In this document: positions 19,545 to 31,200 of the stretch, piece after piece
Layout of the letters: the number at the start of each line of letters is the position of its first letter
How positions within the stretch are numbered: the stretch's first letter is position 1
Source: Erinaceus europaeus
Taxonomy: Eukaryota > Chordata > Mammalia > Eulipotyphla > Erinaceidae
DNA: 64,000 bases
Assembly (NCBI RefSeq): GCF_950295315.1
Contig: NC_080164.1
Location: 8,750,082 to 8,814,081 of the forward strand
Reading direction: 5' to 3'
Made by a program: the position numbers and the translations under genes
The notes under the pieces: model-generated
What the model was told of the DNA's origin: nothing
The model's database searches: none
The model's input: the letters and a program-made list of their open reading frames with translations, nothing else

Positions 19545-19755
19545 GGGCCGGGTGGTGGTGCACCTGGTTGAGTGTTAAAATGAGCAAGGACCCACGTATG
19601 AGCCCCCAGTCCCCAACTGTAGGGGGAAAACTTAACAAGTGGTGAAGCAGTGCTACAGGTGTCTCTCTGTCTCTCATTCTCTCTATCCCTCCCTTCCCTC
19701 TAGATTTATGACTGTCTATCCAGTAAATAAATAAATATACTTAAAAAATTAAAGA
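19545..19755 (+). repeat. Older tRNA-type SINE
   Basis: GGCCGGGTGGTGGTGCACCT head, AGTGGTGAAGCAGTGCTACA block, CCAGTAAATAAATAAATAT tail. Confidence 0.88.
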
Positions 19756-19779
19756 AAAAAACTTCAGGGTTTTGATCTG

Positions 19780-20230
19780 GGGGGTTAACAAATGTGAGGT
19801 TAATAAACCTAGTAATAATAATGTGAGGTTAATAATGGGAGGTTATGTTGCAGTTTATTTAGGCACAGCAAAAAAGATAGGCTCTTCGTGATAGACAGGA
19901 GCCTTGAGTCTTTAAGCTGGTTAGCAGTGCCCAGCTTTGGTGTTCATGTCCAGCGGGGAAGTGGCATGGCGGTCCTGGGGAGGAGGACAGAGCAGGGGCA
20001 GCAGGGACGGGAGTGTGACTTCAGTCAAGTCCATCAGATAGCCGCTTAAATAACTTCCTATACACCCACAATCCTTTGTGGGTTTCCGTTAAGTCCATTG
20101 TATGGTCCTCAGGCTGACATCTGCCCTGAACGAGTTACCATCACGTCCTAGCAGAGCACCTGACACTTATTAATGGCTTCAGTCCTCAGAGAGAGTTGCT
20201 GTGCGGATGCCCCAGTCTCATCCTCAGGGT
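19780..20230 (-). mobile_element. Possible LTR-like sequence, minus
   Basis: Non-SINE sequence with an AATAAA-type signal on the minus strand (TTTATT near 19855) and GTTATTTAAGCGGC on the minus strand near 20050, an arrangement like an LTR read leftwards. A TGTGAGGTTAATAA unit occurs twice at its left edge. I could not find a target-site duplication, so the assignment is weak. Confidence 0.25.
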
Positions 20231-21190
20231 CTCTGAGTCAGGATGTCAGTGGGCCCACTGTTTGAAAACCTCCACAAATGATCCGGATGCCCTGGTCTTT
20301 CCACCTCAGGAAAATCAAAACTGTTGCTAAGGCCTGATTCCACCCTGTGTCGTCTGTTGTAATAAACATAAAAAGGCCTTGACAGTAGTGCAGCTGGGAA
20401 CAGGTTTTAACAACCAAAGCTTTTTTATAGGGCAGTTCAACAGAACGGCATGATATATATTTTAAGTATAGCACAATAGGGCGTCGGGCAGTAGCTCAGT
20501 GAGTTAAGTGCAGGTGGTGCAAAGCGCAAGGACCGGTGTAAGGATCCTGGTTCCAGCCCCGGCTCCCCACCTGAAAGGGAGTCGCTTCACAGGCTGTGAA
20601 GGAGGTCTGCAGGTGTCTATCTTTCTCTCTCCCTCTCTGTCTTCTTCTCTTCTCTCCATATCTCTCTGTCCTATCCAACGATGACATCAACAACAACAAT
20701 AATAACTATAACAGTAAAACAACAAGGATAACAAAAGGGGGGGGGAAAGAAGGGCACAATAAACAATTATTGGCAGAGGTAAGAATAGGCTGGGCTCATG
20801 AGTCCATCAGTTGCCATAAGTTCAGTTCCATGTGAGTAGTTTCTCTGGTCAGAAACAGCATGGTGCGTCCTGGGAACCTGAGCTGAGTTCATGTAAACAG
20901 GAGAAGGAGGGGTAGGGGAAGGAGGCTAAGAATAGGCCAGACCCATGAGAAAAGTTAATTACCAAGGTTTAAATTCACGTGTGTGTACAAGCCCAGGGAG
21001 AAGCAGCCATGGTGGGGCAAGCATCCCCCCCCTCCCCCAGGGGCCTGGCCAGCCACCTGCACTCGGGCAAAGAAGGGGCAGACTCCTGGCCGCTTGCAAG
21101 TTAAGTAACTTGGTCTACATCAGTCTGTCAGCCCCACTCAGTCAGTCATGGGCTAACTGTGTCCAAATTCCTTCGGTGAGCTAGCGTATT
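20231..21190 (-). mobile_element. Possible LTR interrupted by a SINE
   Basis: On the minus strand a TATA-like CCTATAAAAAAGC lies near 20430, similar to the TATA box of the clear LTR at 27508-27964. The sequence is split by the SINE at 20478-20750, whose flanks share GCACAATA. Ends not defined; low confidence. Confidence 0.3.
20478..20750 (+). repeat. Hedgehog SINE with target duplication
   Basis: GGGCGTCGGGCAGTAGCTCA head, complete body and AACAACAATAATAACTATAA tail. GCACAATA flanks both sides (before 20478 and after about 20752), consistent with LINE-mediated insertion. Confidence 0.92.
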
Positions 21191-21835
21191 GTATCTTCAC
21201 GGTCATCTGGCTTCTCCTGATGAATCTGAGGATTTAAGAGCTAGCCAGATATCAAGAAATGGCTCTTCTCGAAAGCACTTTGCAGACTTGAGTGGATGTT
21301 TCTTCTCATCAACCTCCTTTCCTTGACTTGCAGAGGAAAGGGACTGTACCTGATAATTCTTCGAAGCCTTTTCACTTCTTAAATTTTCAGATGTCCTGGT
21401 CTTCTGTGGAGGGTGACAGCTGGGGACTCCCAGCCCTCATCCCGTGTCCCCCCACTGCCACCCCACAGCTACCAAGTATAGCATCTTTCCAGCAAGGGAA
21501 CCATCTTGGTTTTTAGATAAATGTTCATCTCGGGTCACAGCGAGAAAAAGCACTCCTACAGCCAAGACACCTTCTGGGATTAGACCGAGGGCGTGGTGAG
21601 CCTTCAGCCACAGCACAAAGCATCATGCTATCCAGGTGAGCTATTCTGCCACCACGGCCCCCTTCCCTGTCCCTCCTGCACACTTTTTCCCCCTTTGAGT
21701 CTTAGAGAACTTTTCAGACTTCTTTTGGTAAAAGTCCACACTACAAGTTCATTTACAAGTGCTCTGCATTAATCCAAGTCACCTGAGGTGATTGGCTCCA
21801 GGAAGCCAGGTGCATAAGAACAATCCACACTGCCC
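21191..21835. other. Unassigned sequence
   Basis: No gene or repeat recognised; frames are short. Confidence 0.4.
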
Positions 21836-21839
21836 CCCT

Positions 21840-21965
21840 TTTTAAAATTATGCCAGAACACTGCTAAACTCTGGTTTATGTTAGTGCTGGGGGTGGAACT
21901 GGGAACCTGGGGACCTCAGGTATGAAATTTCTTTGTATAACCATTATGCCACCTCTCCGGCCCTC
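21840..21965 (-). repeat. Second-type SINE, minus
   Basis: CCAGAACACTGCTAAACTCTG, CTCAGGTATGAAATT and TATAACCATTATGCCACCTC. Confidence 0.75.
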
Positions 21966-22117
21966 TGGACAACCTTTCTGCCACTGTTACTCAACATTCT
22001 GCAATGAATGAAGGAGCCCAGCCTCAGAAAAGGGCTGCATGTCACCTCAGCAACCCAGTTTGGATGCAAATGCAGGAGAGAGTCAGGAGATGTTCACTTG
22101 GTAAGGCCTGTGCTGTA

Positions 22118-23622
22118 TTACTACTACCTCTACTATTACTGTTACTACTACTACTACTACCTCTACTATTACTACTGCTACTACTACCTCTACTACTACT
22201 ACTACTACCTCTATTATTACTACTGCTGCTACTACTACCTCTACTACTACTACTGCTACTACTACCTCTACTATTACTACTGCTACTACTACCTCTACTA
22301 TTACTACTGCTACTACTACCTCTACTATTACTACTGCTACTACTACCTCTACTATTACTACTGCTGCTACTATCTCTACTACTACTACTGCTACTACTAC
22401 CTTTACTATTACTACTGCTACTACTACCTCTACTACTACTACTGCTACTACTACCTCTACTATTACTACTGCTACTACTACCTCTACTATTACTACTACT
22501 GCTACTACTACCTCTACTACTACTACTGCTACTACTACCTCTACTACTACTACTGCTACTACTACCTCTACTATTACTACTACTGCTACTACTACCTCTA
22601 CTATTACTACTGCTACTACTACTTCTACTACTGCTACTACTACCTCTACTATTACTACTACTGCTACTACTACCTCTACTACTACGACTGCTACTACTAC
22701 CTCTACGATTACGACTGCTACTACTACCTCTACTATTACTACTGCTACTACTACCTCTACTATTACTACTACTGCTACTACTACCTCTACTATTACTACT
22801 GCTGCTACTATCTCTACTACTACTACTGCTACTACTACCTCTACTACTACTACTGCTACTACTACCTCTACTACTACTACTGCTACTACTACCTCTACTA
22901 TTACTACTGCTACTACTACCTCTACTACTACTACTGCTACTACTACCTCTACTATTACTACTGCTGCTACTACTACCTCTACTATTACTACTGCTACTAC
23001 TACTTCTACTTTTACTACTGCTACTACTATCTCTACTATTACTACTGCTATTACTTCTACTATTACTACTGCTACTACTGCCTCTACTATTACTACTGCT
23101 GCTACTACTACCTCTACTATTACTACTACTGCTACTACTACCTCTACTATTACTACTGCTACTACTACTTCTACTATTACTACTGCCTCTACGATTACTA
23201 CTGCTACAACTACCTCTACTACTACTACTGCTACTACTACCTCTACTATTACTATTGCTACTACTACCTCTACTACTACTACTGCTACTACTACCTCTAC
23301 TGTTACTACTGCTGCTACTACTACTATTACTGCTACTACTACCACTATTACTACTACTATTACTACTACCACTATTACTACCACTATTACTACTATTACT
23401 ACTACTGCTATTACTACTACTATTACTACTACCGCTATTACTACTACTATTACTACTACCACTATTACTACTACTATTACTACTACTACTACCACCTCTA
23501 CTATTACTACTACTGCTGCTGCTGCTACTACTATTACTGCTACTACTACCACTATTATTACTACTACTATTACTACCACCTCTACTATTACTACTACTGC
23601 TGCTGCTGCTATTACTACTATT
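22118..23622. repeat. 1.5-kb trinucleotide minisatellite with 27-bp higher-order unit
   Basis: Almost purely ACT/TAC-type triplets. From 22118 to about 23300 the dominant higher-order unit is nine triplets: TAT, two TAC, TGC, three TAC, CTC, TAC, in roughly 40 variant copies (some with an extra TAC or with TTT, ATC or TCG changes). From about 23310 the pattern shifts to ATT-ACT-ACC units. Because there are no stops in several frames it yields 500-590-codon Leu-, Tyr- and Ser-rich open frames that are compositional artefacts. Confidence 0.97.
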
Positions 23623-23715
23623 TCCTTCTCCTTCTTCCTTCTCCTTTTCTACTCCTCTTCTGCTTCTTCCTCTCCCTGTTCCTCTTCTTCCTCCTCCTTC
23701 TCCTTTTTCTTCTCC
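23623..23715. repeat. CT/TTC-rich tract
   Basis: Pyrimidine-rich continuation of the minisatellite (TTCTCCTTC-type units). Confidence 0.85.
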
Positions 23716-23825
23716 TTCTCTTGCCAGAGCACTGTTCAACTCTGGCTTATGGTGGTGCTGGTGATTGAATCTGGAACTGCAGAGCCTCAGGCATCAAGGT
23801 CTTTTGAAGAACCACTATTCCAGTT
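23716..23825 (-). repeat. Second-type SINE, minus, fused to the minisatellite
   Basis: CCAGAGCACTGTTCAACTCT, TGGTGGTGCTGGTGATTGAA, GCCTCAGGCATCAAGGTC. The minisatellite and CT tract lie where the A-rich/T-rich end of this SINE would be, suggesting they grew from its tail. Confidence 0.75.
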
Positions 23826-23898
23826 TTTCTATACCTGAACCTGTGCTTTATCATGAACACAGACACAGGTTCAAGCCTCTGGCCACCAATTTGCACAC

Positions 23899-23901
<3 letters not shown>

Positions 23902-23970
<69 letters not shown>
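23902..23970. repeat. Compound (CT)n(TA)n microsatellite
   Basis: CT units to about 23931 then TA units to 23970. Confidence 0.95.
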
Positions 23971-23972
<2 letters not shown>

Positions 23973-24059
23973 GTCTCTCACCCTTTATCAAAACAATCAC
24001 CAGGAGCAGAGCCTCAGAGATAACTCTGGCAAGAAAAATAAATAAGCAAATAAGTGAAT

Positions 24060-25710
24060 AAAAGCCTGGGATTCAGGAGACACCTAAGTGAGGCACAGTG
24101 ATGGTGTCCAGTCCTGGTGTGGGAATTGATGGACCAGCAAGGGGACTTCAGGTGGTATGTGCCTGTCCTGCTTCCTTTTCTAGGTGGTGAGTTCTCAGGA
24201 TCTGGAGTCTTAGGCTGCCTCTGTCTGACACTCCCTTCATGCAGGGTTGGAGGAGTCACAAGAACCACCACCTAGTTCAAGATGAGCCTTCTAACAGCAG
24301 GGTCTGGAAAGAATCATGCTTAGCTCACGGGAATTGGCACAGGAATGACAGAATGGCCTCTGGCCCAAAAACACCCAATGTAGAAACTCCTGGGAGAAAC
24401 TTAAACAGATCATCTTTGACACCTCCTTTTAGCAGAAGCGAAACTTGAACCTGAAATAGGATTGACCCAGTAACAGGCTTGGAATGCAGAGCTAACTGTC
24501 CTGACTTCTGCTGGGTGTTCATTTCCTATTTGCCCCTTTTTTTATTCTTTCTGTGAGTTGGGGGTCTCAAAGAATGGAGTCATAAGAGGCTCTTCCTTTG
24601 TCTCTAGCTTGACTTCAGAGGACAAAGCTGGTATTAGGCACTGAGGTTCCTGGTAATAGGCAGTCCTTGAACCCTTCTTGCATGTCCTATAGGTGCACCA
24701 ATGCTCGGGCCTGGGGTTTGACTGGTCTCTGCTCAGTGCTGCATCTCTCTGCAAACATTAACTGTCATTACTTATTTCTTCATGTCCAAAATGTATGCTT
24801 CAACATTCTGTCTCCCTAGACAAGTGTCACTTTTACTGCAATCTTCAGGCCAGATGTTCCTGGTCTAAGTGGTAACAGCTGCCACATTGGCAGAAGTCTG
24901 GCTCCAGCTAAGTCACTTTCCAGAAGAGTCCCCCCAAGCCCACTCTGTGAAAACACTGGCATGGCAGGAGAAGTCCGTACCTGGCCCTTTGCAGCCGCTC
25001 AGGAAACCTTAGGGAAGGCTGGGACGGGCATTTGGGCAGGCAGGACGCCAAACCACTGTGCATTCCCTTCTTCCTCCATAGTGAGCTCCAGTCCCAGTTC
25101 TGGAAGAGCCTGCCTCCTGCTCCCAGAGCCTCCTTTCAAAGCAACGTTTGTAGTGCCATCACCCATTACCCACGTCCTCACTCATCTGGGGACCCAGTGG
25201 TTTCCTATCACTTGCCATCGCCTTCTATGATCTTAAGTTGACATCCTATTGTTTCTGAATTTTACTCAAGTTGCAGCCGGCTGGTAGCATTTATCTCCTC
25301 AGTTCCCCTGGGCCTTTGGTGAATTCCTCTATAAGGTCCCATCTCAGCATCAGCAGTTCCAGAAAATACAGGAACAATTGGCTTCCATCTTTCTGCTAAG
25401 ACTAGAGACTGGTTTCAGCCAAAAAAAAAAAAAGAATGGCATCTTGTTGAGTTAAGATTGAATTTTTAAGACACAAAAGACAAGCACATGGAAAGCCACA
25501 CTGATACAAATGCTCGGTGGTCATAAGGCAACGTAGCTATGGGTGACTGCAGCTTTCTCTAAGAGGCTTCAAGCTCATTCAAGGTTCTGACTCTTTCTTA
25601 AGGCAGGGAGGCCAACAAAGGACAGGAGTGAATAATGTTGGGGTTGGTAGGGTCTGACTCAATGTGAATGCAAAGGAAGGAATACCTGGGGGGAGGGAGG
25701 GTGAGTTTTC
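24060..25710. other. Unassigned intergenic sequence
   Basis: Repeat-poor 1.65 kb with no recognisable gene; a poly-A run lies at 25422-25434. Open frames are below 90 codons and lack domains. Confidence 0.5.
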
Positions 25711-25789
25711 CAGTGACCACTGCTGGCTGTGGTCATGGGTACAGGATACCCAGAAATGGTGACAGGCTTGGGTCACCATTCCTCCTGGA

Positions 25790-26175
25790 TCATGGCTAAA
25801 CCTTGTGAAGAAAGCAGTTCTAGAAATGGTAGAGGAGATAACCAGAGGGCTCAGAACTCTAACTCCATCAGGACCCAGAGAGAAGAAGAAAGAAAGGAAG
25901 GATATTCAAAAGTAGTAATCGGTGTAGGTGTGACTTAGAAAGGAAGAGAAGGCAGGAACATAGGAAAAAATGAGAAAAAAATATATGAATATAGACAGAT
26001 AGTTATAGAAATAATAGTCACCCCATATCTGTGACCTTGGGAGAACTACTGTAGCTTCCAATGGAGGGAATGGGGACATGGAACTCTGGTGGTGGGAACA
26101 GTGTAGAATTATACCCTTGTTAGCTTGTAATTCTGTGGATCAATATTAAGTCACTAATAAAATTTTAAAAAGGGA
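25790..26175 (+). mobile_element. L1 3'-UTR end, older subfamily, plus
   Basis: AACTCCATCAGGACCCAGAG, GTGACCTTGGGAGAACTACT, ACTCTGGTGGTGGGAACAGT and AATATTAAGTCACTAATAAA match the copy at 57770-58335, ending in A-rich sequence. Confidence 0.75.
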
Positions 26176-26284
26176 AAGAAAGGAAAGCATATCCTATCTA
26201 GAAATATCAAGAAATATAGGAAAATGAGCTTGACTTTAGGATCCCATAAATTGGCTTCTGGTCCTGACTTTGCTACTCTTAAAA

Positions 26285-26560
26285 AACTATATATATGGCA
26301 CACCTGGTTAAGTTCACATAGGAATATTCACAAAGACTTGTGGAAGGATCTGGGTCCCCCCCTCACTCCCCACCTGCAGTGGGGAAGCTCCACAAATGAT
26401 GAAGCAGGTCTTCAGGGGTCTATTTTTCTCTCTCCCTCTCCATCTCCTCCATTTCTCTTAATTTTTCACTGTCTTATCCAATAAAAAATAAATTAAAAAA
26501 GAACCACCAAGAGCAGTGGATTCATAGTGCCAGAAATAAGCACCAGAGATAATCCTTAAG
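26285..26560 (+). repeat. Older SINE with 3' CCAAGAGCAGTGG unit
   Basis: GGCACACCTGGTTAAGTTCA head, ATGATGAAGCAGGTCTTCAG, CT block, CCAATAAAAAATAAATT, then GAGCAGTGGATTCATAGTGC. Confidence 0.85.
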
Positions 26561-26564
26561 GAAA

Positions 26565-26655
26565 AAAATATATATATATTTGCTTATGAGGGGGGTTTGA
26601 ACCAGAGCATCATTCTGGTACATGTGATGCCTGGACTCAAACTCAGGACCTCATG
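26565..26655 (-). repeat. Old degenerate SINE, minus
   Basis: AACCAGAGCATCATTCTGGT and ACTCAAACTCAGGACCTCAT match the same old family as at 34975-35070. Confidence 0.55.
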
Positions 26656-26885
26656 GTTTTTTGTTAATTTTTATTTTATTTATTATTGGACAGAGACAGA
26701 GACAAATTGAGTGGGGATGGAGAGATATAGAGGATAAGAGACAGAGAGATACCTGCAGCCCTGCTTCACCACTTGTGAAACTTTCCCCCTGCTGTTGGGG
26801 ACTAGGGGCTTGAACCTGGGTCCTTGCACACTGTTACATGTGTGCTTAACTAGGTGTGCCACCACCTGGCCCCAGGATATTATAT
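26656..26885 (-). repeat. Older SINE, minus
   Basis: TTATTTATTATTGGACAGAG tail, ACCTGCAGCCCTGCTTCACC, TTGAACCTGGGTCCTTGCAC and GTGTGCCACCACCTGGCCCC head. Confidence 0.92.
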
Positions 26886-27224
26886 TTTTATGTCCAGCAC
26901 ACAAGGCCCTGGACCTCATGACCTTGTGGCCTTCGTGAGTTGCTCTGCCACTGAAAGCTTCTGTTCCCTCACGTGTTCTGTGGCTGGACACCTACTGAAT
27001 GAATCTATTGTGATTAATAAACCAGATTGGTAAAGCTCCTAGCACACAAGGAATACTTGATCAAAAATTTTCCCCTACTTCAATAAGAGTAGGATGATGG
27101 TTTAGTCTCTTGTAGAGATTTTTATGCATTTTGCCTCAAAATCATGATCATTTTCAAGCCTGATGCTTTAAGTGTGCTTAGACTGACCACCATCATTGCA
27201 ACAGGGTCACTTCCTTCTTACTTT

Positions 27225-27288
27225 TCATTTTCTTTTATTATTTATTGGATAGAGACTATGAGATATTGGGACAGAAGTGGGAGAGAGT

Positions 27289-27320
<32 letters not shown>

Positions 27321-27420
27321 TTGTGAAGCTTCCCTACTGTAAGGGGAGATGGGGACTTGAACCAGGGTCCTTGTACATCATAACATGATGCTCAACCAGG
27401 TGCACCACTGCCTGCTCCCC
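27225..27420 (-). repeat. Older SINE, minus
   Basis: TATTATTTATTGGATAGAGA, (GA)n, GAACCAGGGTCCTTGTACAT and GGTGCACCACTGCCTGCTCC. Confidence 0.88.
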
Positions 27421-27507
27421 TTCTCACTTTTCTTTGCTTTGTTGCATGTTGTCCCCTGATCTTTTGGACTCTGATAACTGTTACCTTTGTGCCATGCTTT
27501 CACACTG

Positions 27508-27964
27508 TGCCAGGCTAGCGTGGGGGAGCCTCTTCCCCGGGCCCATGATCTCTAGGTTGGAGAGAACTCAACCAGACTCAGCCTGGGCTGCTACTCACTC
27601 AGTGACACAGGAGAGAGATGACTCAGGAACTCGTGGCAGTGTGGTAATGCAAAAAGATCTATTGACCAGAGAGCCAGTGCTTTTATAGGATAAAACCTGA
27701 AGTGGCAAGTTGGAAACGGAAATGACTAGGAAAGGGGATGGAGAAAGGCCAAAGCAGGCTGGGAAGGTAAAAGCTTCCTTAGCAACTGTTTTGAGGGTTT
27801 TAACTGGTGGGATTAATGTTACCCTGCAGGCAGGGTGGGTCTCAAGGTAGAAAGAAGATAGATCAATGGGATGGGTGGGGATCTTTCAGGCAAAACAATA
27901 ATTATGTAAATAGGCCATAGTATCAGCAATGCAGGATGTAGGGGGGATGGCTTAATGCCCAACA
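27508..27964 (-). mobile_element. Solo LTR, class II (ERVK-type) endogenous retrovirus
   Basis: A 457-bp TG...CA element bounded by a perfect 6-bp target duplication, ACACTG (27502-27507 and 27965-27970). On the minus strand, a TATA box (CCTATAAAAGC) sits about 280 bp from the 5' end, as in U3. Six-bp duplications are typical of class II ERVs. No internal viral sequence flanks it, so it is a solo LTR left by recombination. Confidence 0.85.
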
Positions 27965-28014
27965 ACACTGTCCCTTAGACTCCCCTACTCACTTAAACAT
28001 CTGCTCTGGGAATG

Positions 28015-28135
28015 GGGGTAGATAGTATAATGCTGCTGGAGGCTCCCATGCCCTCATGCCTGAGGCTATGAAGTCCCAGGTTCAATCACTAGTAACAACA
28101 AAAGCAGGGACTGGACAGTGCGCTGGAAAAACAAA
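28015..28135 (+). repeat. Second-type SINE, plus
   Basis: GGTAGATAGTATAATGCTG head, ATGCCTGAGGCTATGAAGTC, CCCAGGTTCAATCAC B-box-like core. Confidence 0.7.
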
Positions 28136-28151
28136 AACAACAACAACAACA

Positions 28152-28156
28152 ACACA

Positions 28157-28191
<35 letters not shown>

Positions 28192-28192
28192 C
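28152..28192. repeat. (CA)n microsatellite
   Basis: CA units with one TA interruption, following a (CAA)n tail. Confidence 0.96.
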
Positions 28193-28199
28193 AGCAAAA

Positions 28200-29380
28200 A
28201 CCCCAAACATCTGCTTTGTAAAATTCAAAGTACAAGTGGAAATGAACTGAAATAGAAATGAACGAATGCATGCATGACATCACAAATAAAATGCACATGC
28301 TCAATAAGACTAAAAGCTGAGCAAGGTTTGATGGGGCCGGCAGGAGAACTTTTCTTATTTTCTGTTTATTTGTGGTTTGCCTTTTGTACTTTTCTACTGA
28401 GAAAGTGCTGCGATGGTGCATGAGATGAGTATATAAAAGAATCAGAAGTTATATGAAGTGATAAAAAACACTATCAAAATGCCGATAGAAATAAAAACTG
28501 TCATCTGACAGATAGGAGGTGCACCAGATAGAGTGTGCAAGCTCTCCCCACCCCTTCCTTCATACTTCTCCCTCTGATCTCCCGAGCTAAGTACCCCTCC
28601 TCTTGTATCATGTCACCCACCCATTACTGTACCGACCGTCTTAAACTGGAGTCACCTCCTGTCTTCCTGTCTCTTCTGAAGGTCTTTACCATAAGCACCC
28701 AGGATAAATGATGTGTCTTTAGTATTTCCGCACTGAAAGGCTGTAACACAATGCCTGCTCGTATGAGAGACCCTTGATAAATGTGTGTTGACCTGAATTT
28801 AATACACTTCTGTTGAATGATTGAATGACATCAAGGCAGCATATCCACACGCTGCCATTTTCTCCCCTGGACATCTATTTATCTCCCTCTTCCCCTGCCA
28901 AAACCCCAAAGATTCCTTCACTGGCCTGTATAATCCTTCTGTCAGGTCTCCGACACACCAAACACATGTAATCACTCCATTATGAGGCCTGGCACTAAGC
29001 TGAAGCTGAGTGCAGACTGATTAAGTCTTGTACCAGGAAACCAGGGAGGCAGGGGGATGGGGTGGGGGTGGGGATATCCAATGAGGATGGAAATGTTCAC
29101 AGGCTCTTGTTGAGCATCATCAGATATGCTCCTGAGGGGCCGTGAGTGTTCTTCCAGATTATGTTGCTTCATCCTTAAGATGGCCCTGCACTCCTGCCCA
29201 ACTCCCGGCGTGTTGCTTCATCAAAGGGCAAGGACAAGGAACCTTGTGGGCTTTCCGCCGTAGCCCCACTCAGCAACTGGAACACACAGCACTACTGCTT
29301 TACTGCCGCACACGGAGTAGACATCCATCGGCTGCTTCGCCAGGCTGGTGTAATTGTGAAATACTCTTCTTGGAGAGAAA
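28200..29380. other. Unassigned intergenic sequence
   Basis: Unique-looking DNA without repeats I can name; no gene seen. Confidence 0.5.
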
Positions 29381-29384
29381 AGGG

Positions 29385-29645
29385 GGTTGGGCAGTAGCAC
29401 ACTTGGTTAAGCACACATAGTATGAAGCATAAGGGTTCGGGTTCGAGACCCTGGCTCCCCACCTGCAAGGGGATCTCTTCCCAAGCCAGGAAGCAGGTCT
29501 GCAGATGTCTATCTTTCTCTCTCCCTCTCTATCTTCGCCTCTTCTCTCAACTGCTCTCTGTCCTATCCAATATAAAGGAAATACATGACTTCCAGGGCAG
29601 TGGATTCGTAGTGCTGACACTGAGCCCCGGCAAAAAACCATGGAG
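29385..29645 (+). repeat. SINE with 3' GCAGTGGATTCGTAG unit
   Basis: GTTGGGCAGTAGCACACTTG head, GGGTTCGGGTTCGAGACCCT B box, AGGAAGCAGGTCTGCAGATG body, then the 3' module ending in GGAGGTCCAGAGAGAG. Confidence 0.88.
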
Positions 29646-30250
29646 GTCCAGAGAGAGAGAGAGAGAGGGAGAGAGATGAATGCAGCTGACATGAGGATCC
29701 AGGTGTATTCTGGCAGCCTCCTTGTGTTTTTCTCCTGTTTTCCCAGAAATATATTTGTTCCAAATCCTCTCCATGCTTTGAGCCTCCATCTAAATCTCAC
29801 GTTTTCTAAACTCGCTTCATCCACCATGTGGAATTTTAGAACTCTTAAAACTCTGAAGACGGATGGTTCCCAGTGCAGCACTTCATTGCATTGTTTTAGA
29901 AGGACAGTTTCATGTAAAAAGCCCTGGACTGGGGTTTATGAAGCTCATGCACTAATTCCAAGTCCCTTTGTGACTTTGGTTAAATCACTTCCCATCTGTG
30001 AGTTGTCCTCCACTCTCTCCTCCCTGTTCTGCTCCTCTTTCCTTCACATCCACCCACTTTTCATCCCCCCCATTCTTTTGCTTTCTTCTCTTAAAAATTT
30101 TTTTTTCCCTTATTCTCCTTTTTTGCTTCCTCCTCCTGCTTCTTCTTCTCCTATACTACAGAATAAAGCACTCCCTGATATCTTGCATCACCAGCTTTAT
30201 GGGGAAGATCTAACGGCATATATACAAAAAAAATCACTGTGAAGATTTTA
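29646..30250. other. Unassigned sequence
   Basis: Contains a CT-rich stretch at 30005-30150. The 200-codon open frame through it has no recognisable domain. Confidence 0.45.
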
Positions 30251-30254
30251 GAAT

Positions 30255-30540
30255 GGGGAACAGATGGGGACGTACCCCAGCTAAGCATACATATCACCAT
30301 GAACAAAGACCCAGGTTTGAGCCCCCATTCCCCACCTATAGGAAGAACACATCATGAGTGTCGAAGCAGGTCTGTAGGTGTCTGTCTTTCTCCACCCTTC
30401 TCTAGTTCTCTCCCCTCTTCATTTATCTATTAAAAAATAGAAAAGGAAATAAAAAAGGGAAACAAAATGACCACTCGGAGCAGTGGATTCACAGTGCAGG
30501 CACCAAGTTCCAGAAATAATCCTGGTGAGAGAAAAAGAAA
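30255..30540 (+). repeat. Older SINE with 3' GAGCAGTGGATTCA unit
   Basis: TACCCCAGCTAAGCATACAT head, GTTTGAGCCCCCATTCCCCA, GTCGAAGCAGGTCTGTAGGT, CT block, AAAAATAGAAAAGG, then GCAGTGGATTCACAGTGCAG. Confidence 0.85.
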
Positions 30541-30689
30541 ATTTTAGAATGTATCAAAGTGGCATTTGGCTTCCTACTCAAAGAGGCCAAGGTATAGCTT
30601 TTTTTTTGGCCATCCTCGATCTGGGTTCATCCATCAGTGGTTGCCTTCAACAAATGCTGTAAGTTAACTTAAAAACGGGGTTATGGTGG

Positions 30690-31165
30690 GGGCTGGTGGT
30701 TGCTGCGGCATGTAAAAAGATTCATAGCTGGAGGTGGGAACTAAATCACACAAGGTTTATTAGGGTGAAACAGGTAAAAGGCAAAATAAGCACTTATCAT
30801 CAAGGGTTAAGAGTACATACACTAGGTCCATAAAGTCTGAATATAGTTATCCAAAGTTTAGTCCCATAAGGTAAATGATTATCAACTCTGGTAAAGGTTG
30901 CTCATGGCTGTAGAAGGGTCTAAAAGTTTACCAGCTAGCAGAGTCACACGTGTTTAGTTCCCAGGAGAAGTAGCCATGGCGGAACCTGGCACACCTCTGT
31001 TGACGTGCTTCTGACCAGGAGAAGCAGCAGTGGCCAAAAAGTGAGCAAGAGAGTTCCAGCTGGCTGTACTTATCTTTGCACACCAGCACAGGCTGGATCT
31101 GTCCAGAGTCCCCCATGCACCTGCGCAGACCACTGAACACTCTGTCATCAAGGCTGAGGTCCGCA
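30690..31165 (-). mobile_element. Possible LTR-like sequence, minus
   Basis: Non-SINE sequence with TAATAAACC on the minus strand near 30757 and an overall layout reminiscent of 19780-20230. No target duplication found. It lies immediately 5' of the RPL12 pseudogene. Confidence 0.2.
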
Positions 31166-31200
31166 CTGTGTCAGGACTTCCATCCATGGTCACCACAAAC

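Noticed and set aside
19780..21190. A complete endogenous retrovirus
   Set aside because: TATA-like and poly(A)-like signals exist, but I found no gag, pol or env similarity, primer-binding site or target duplication; kept only as low-confidence LTR-like pieces.
22004..23764. Open frames of 498-586 codons rich in Leu, Tyr, Ser or Val on both strands
   Set aside because: They are the translation of the ACT-triplet minisatellite, open in several frames at once, with no conserved domain or codon bias.
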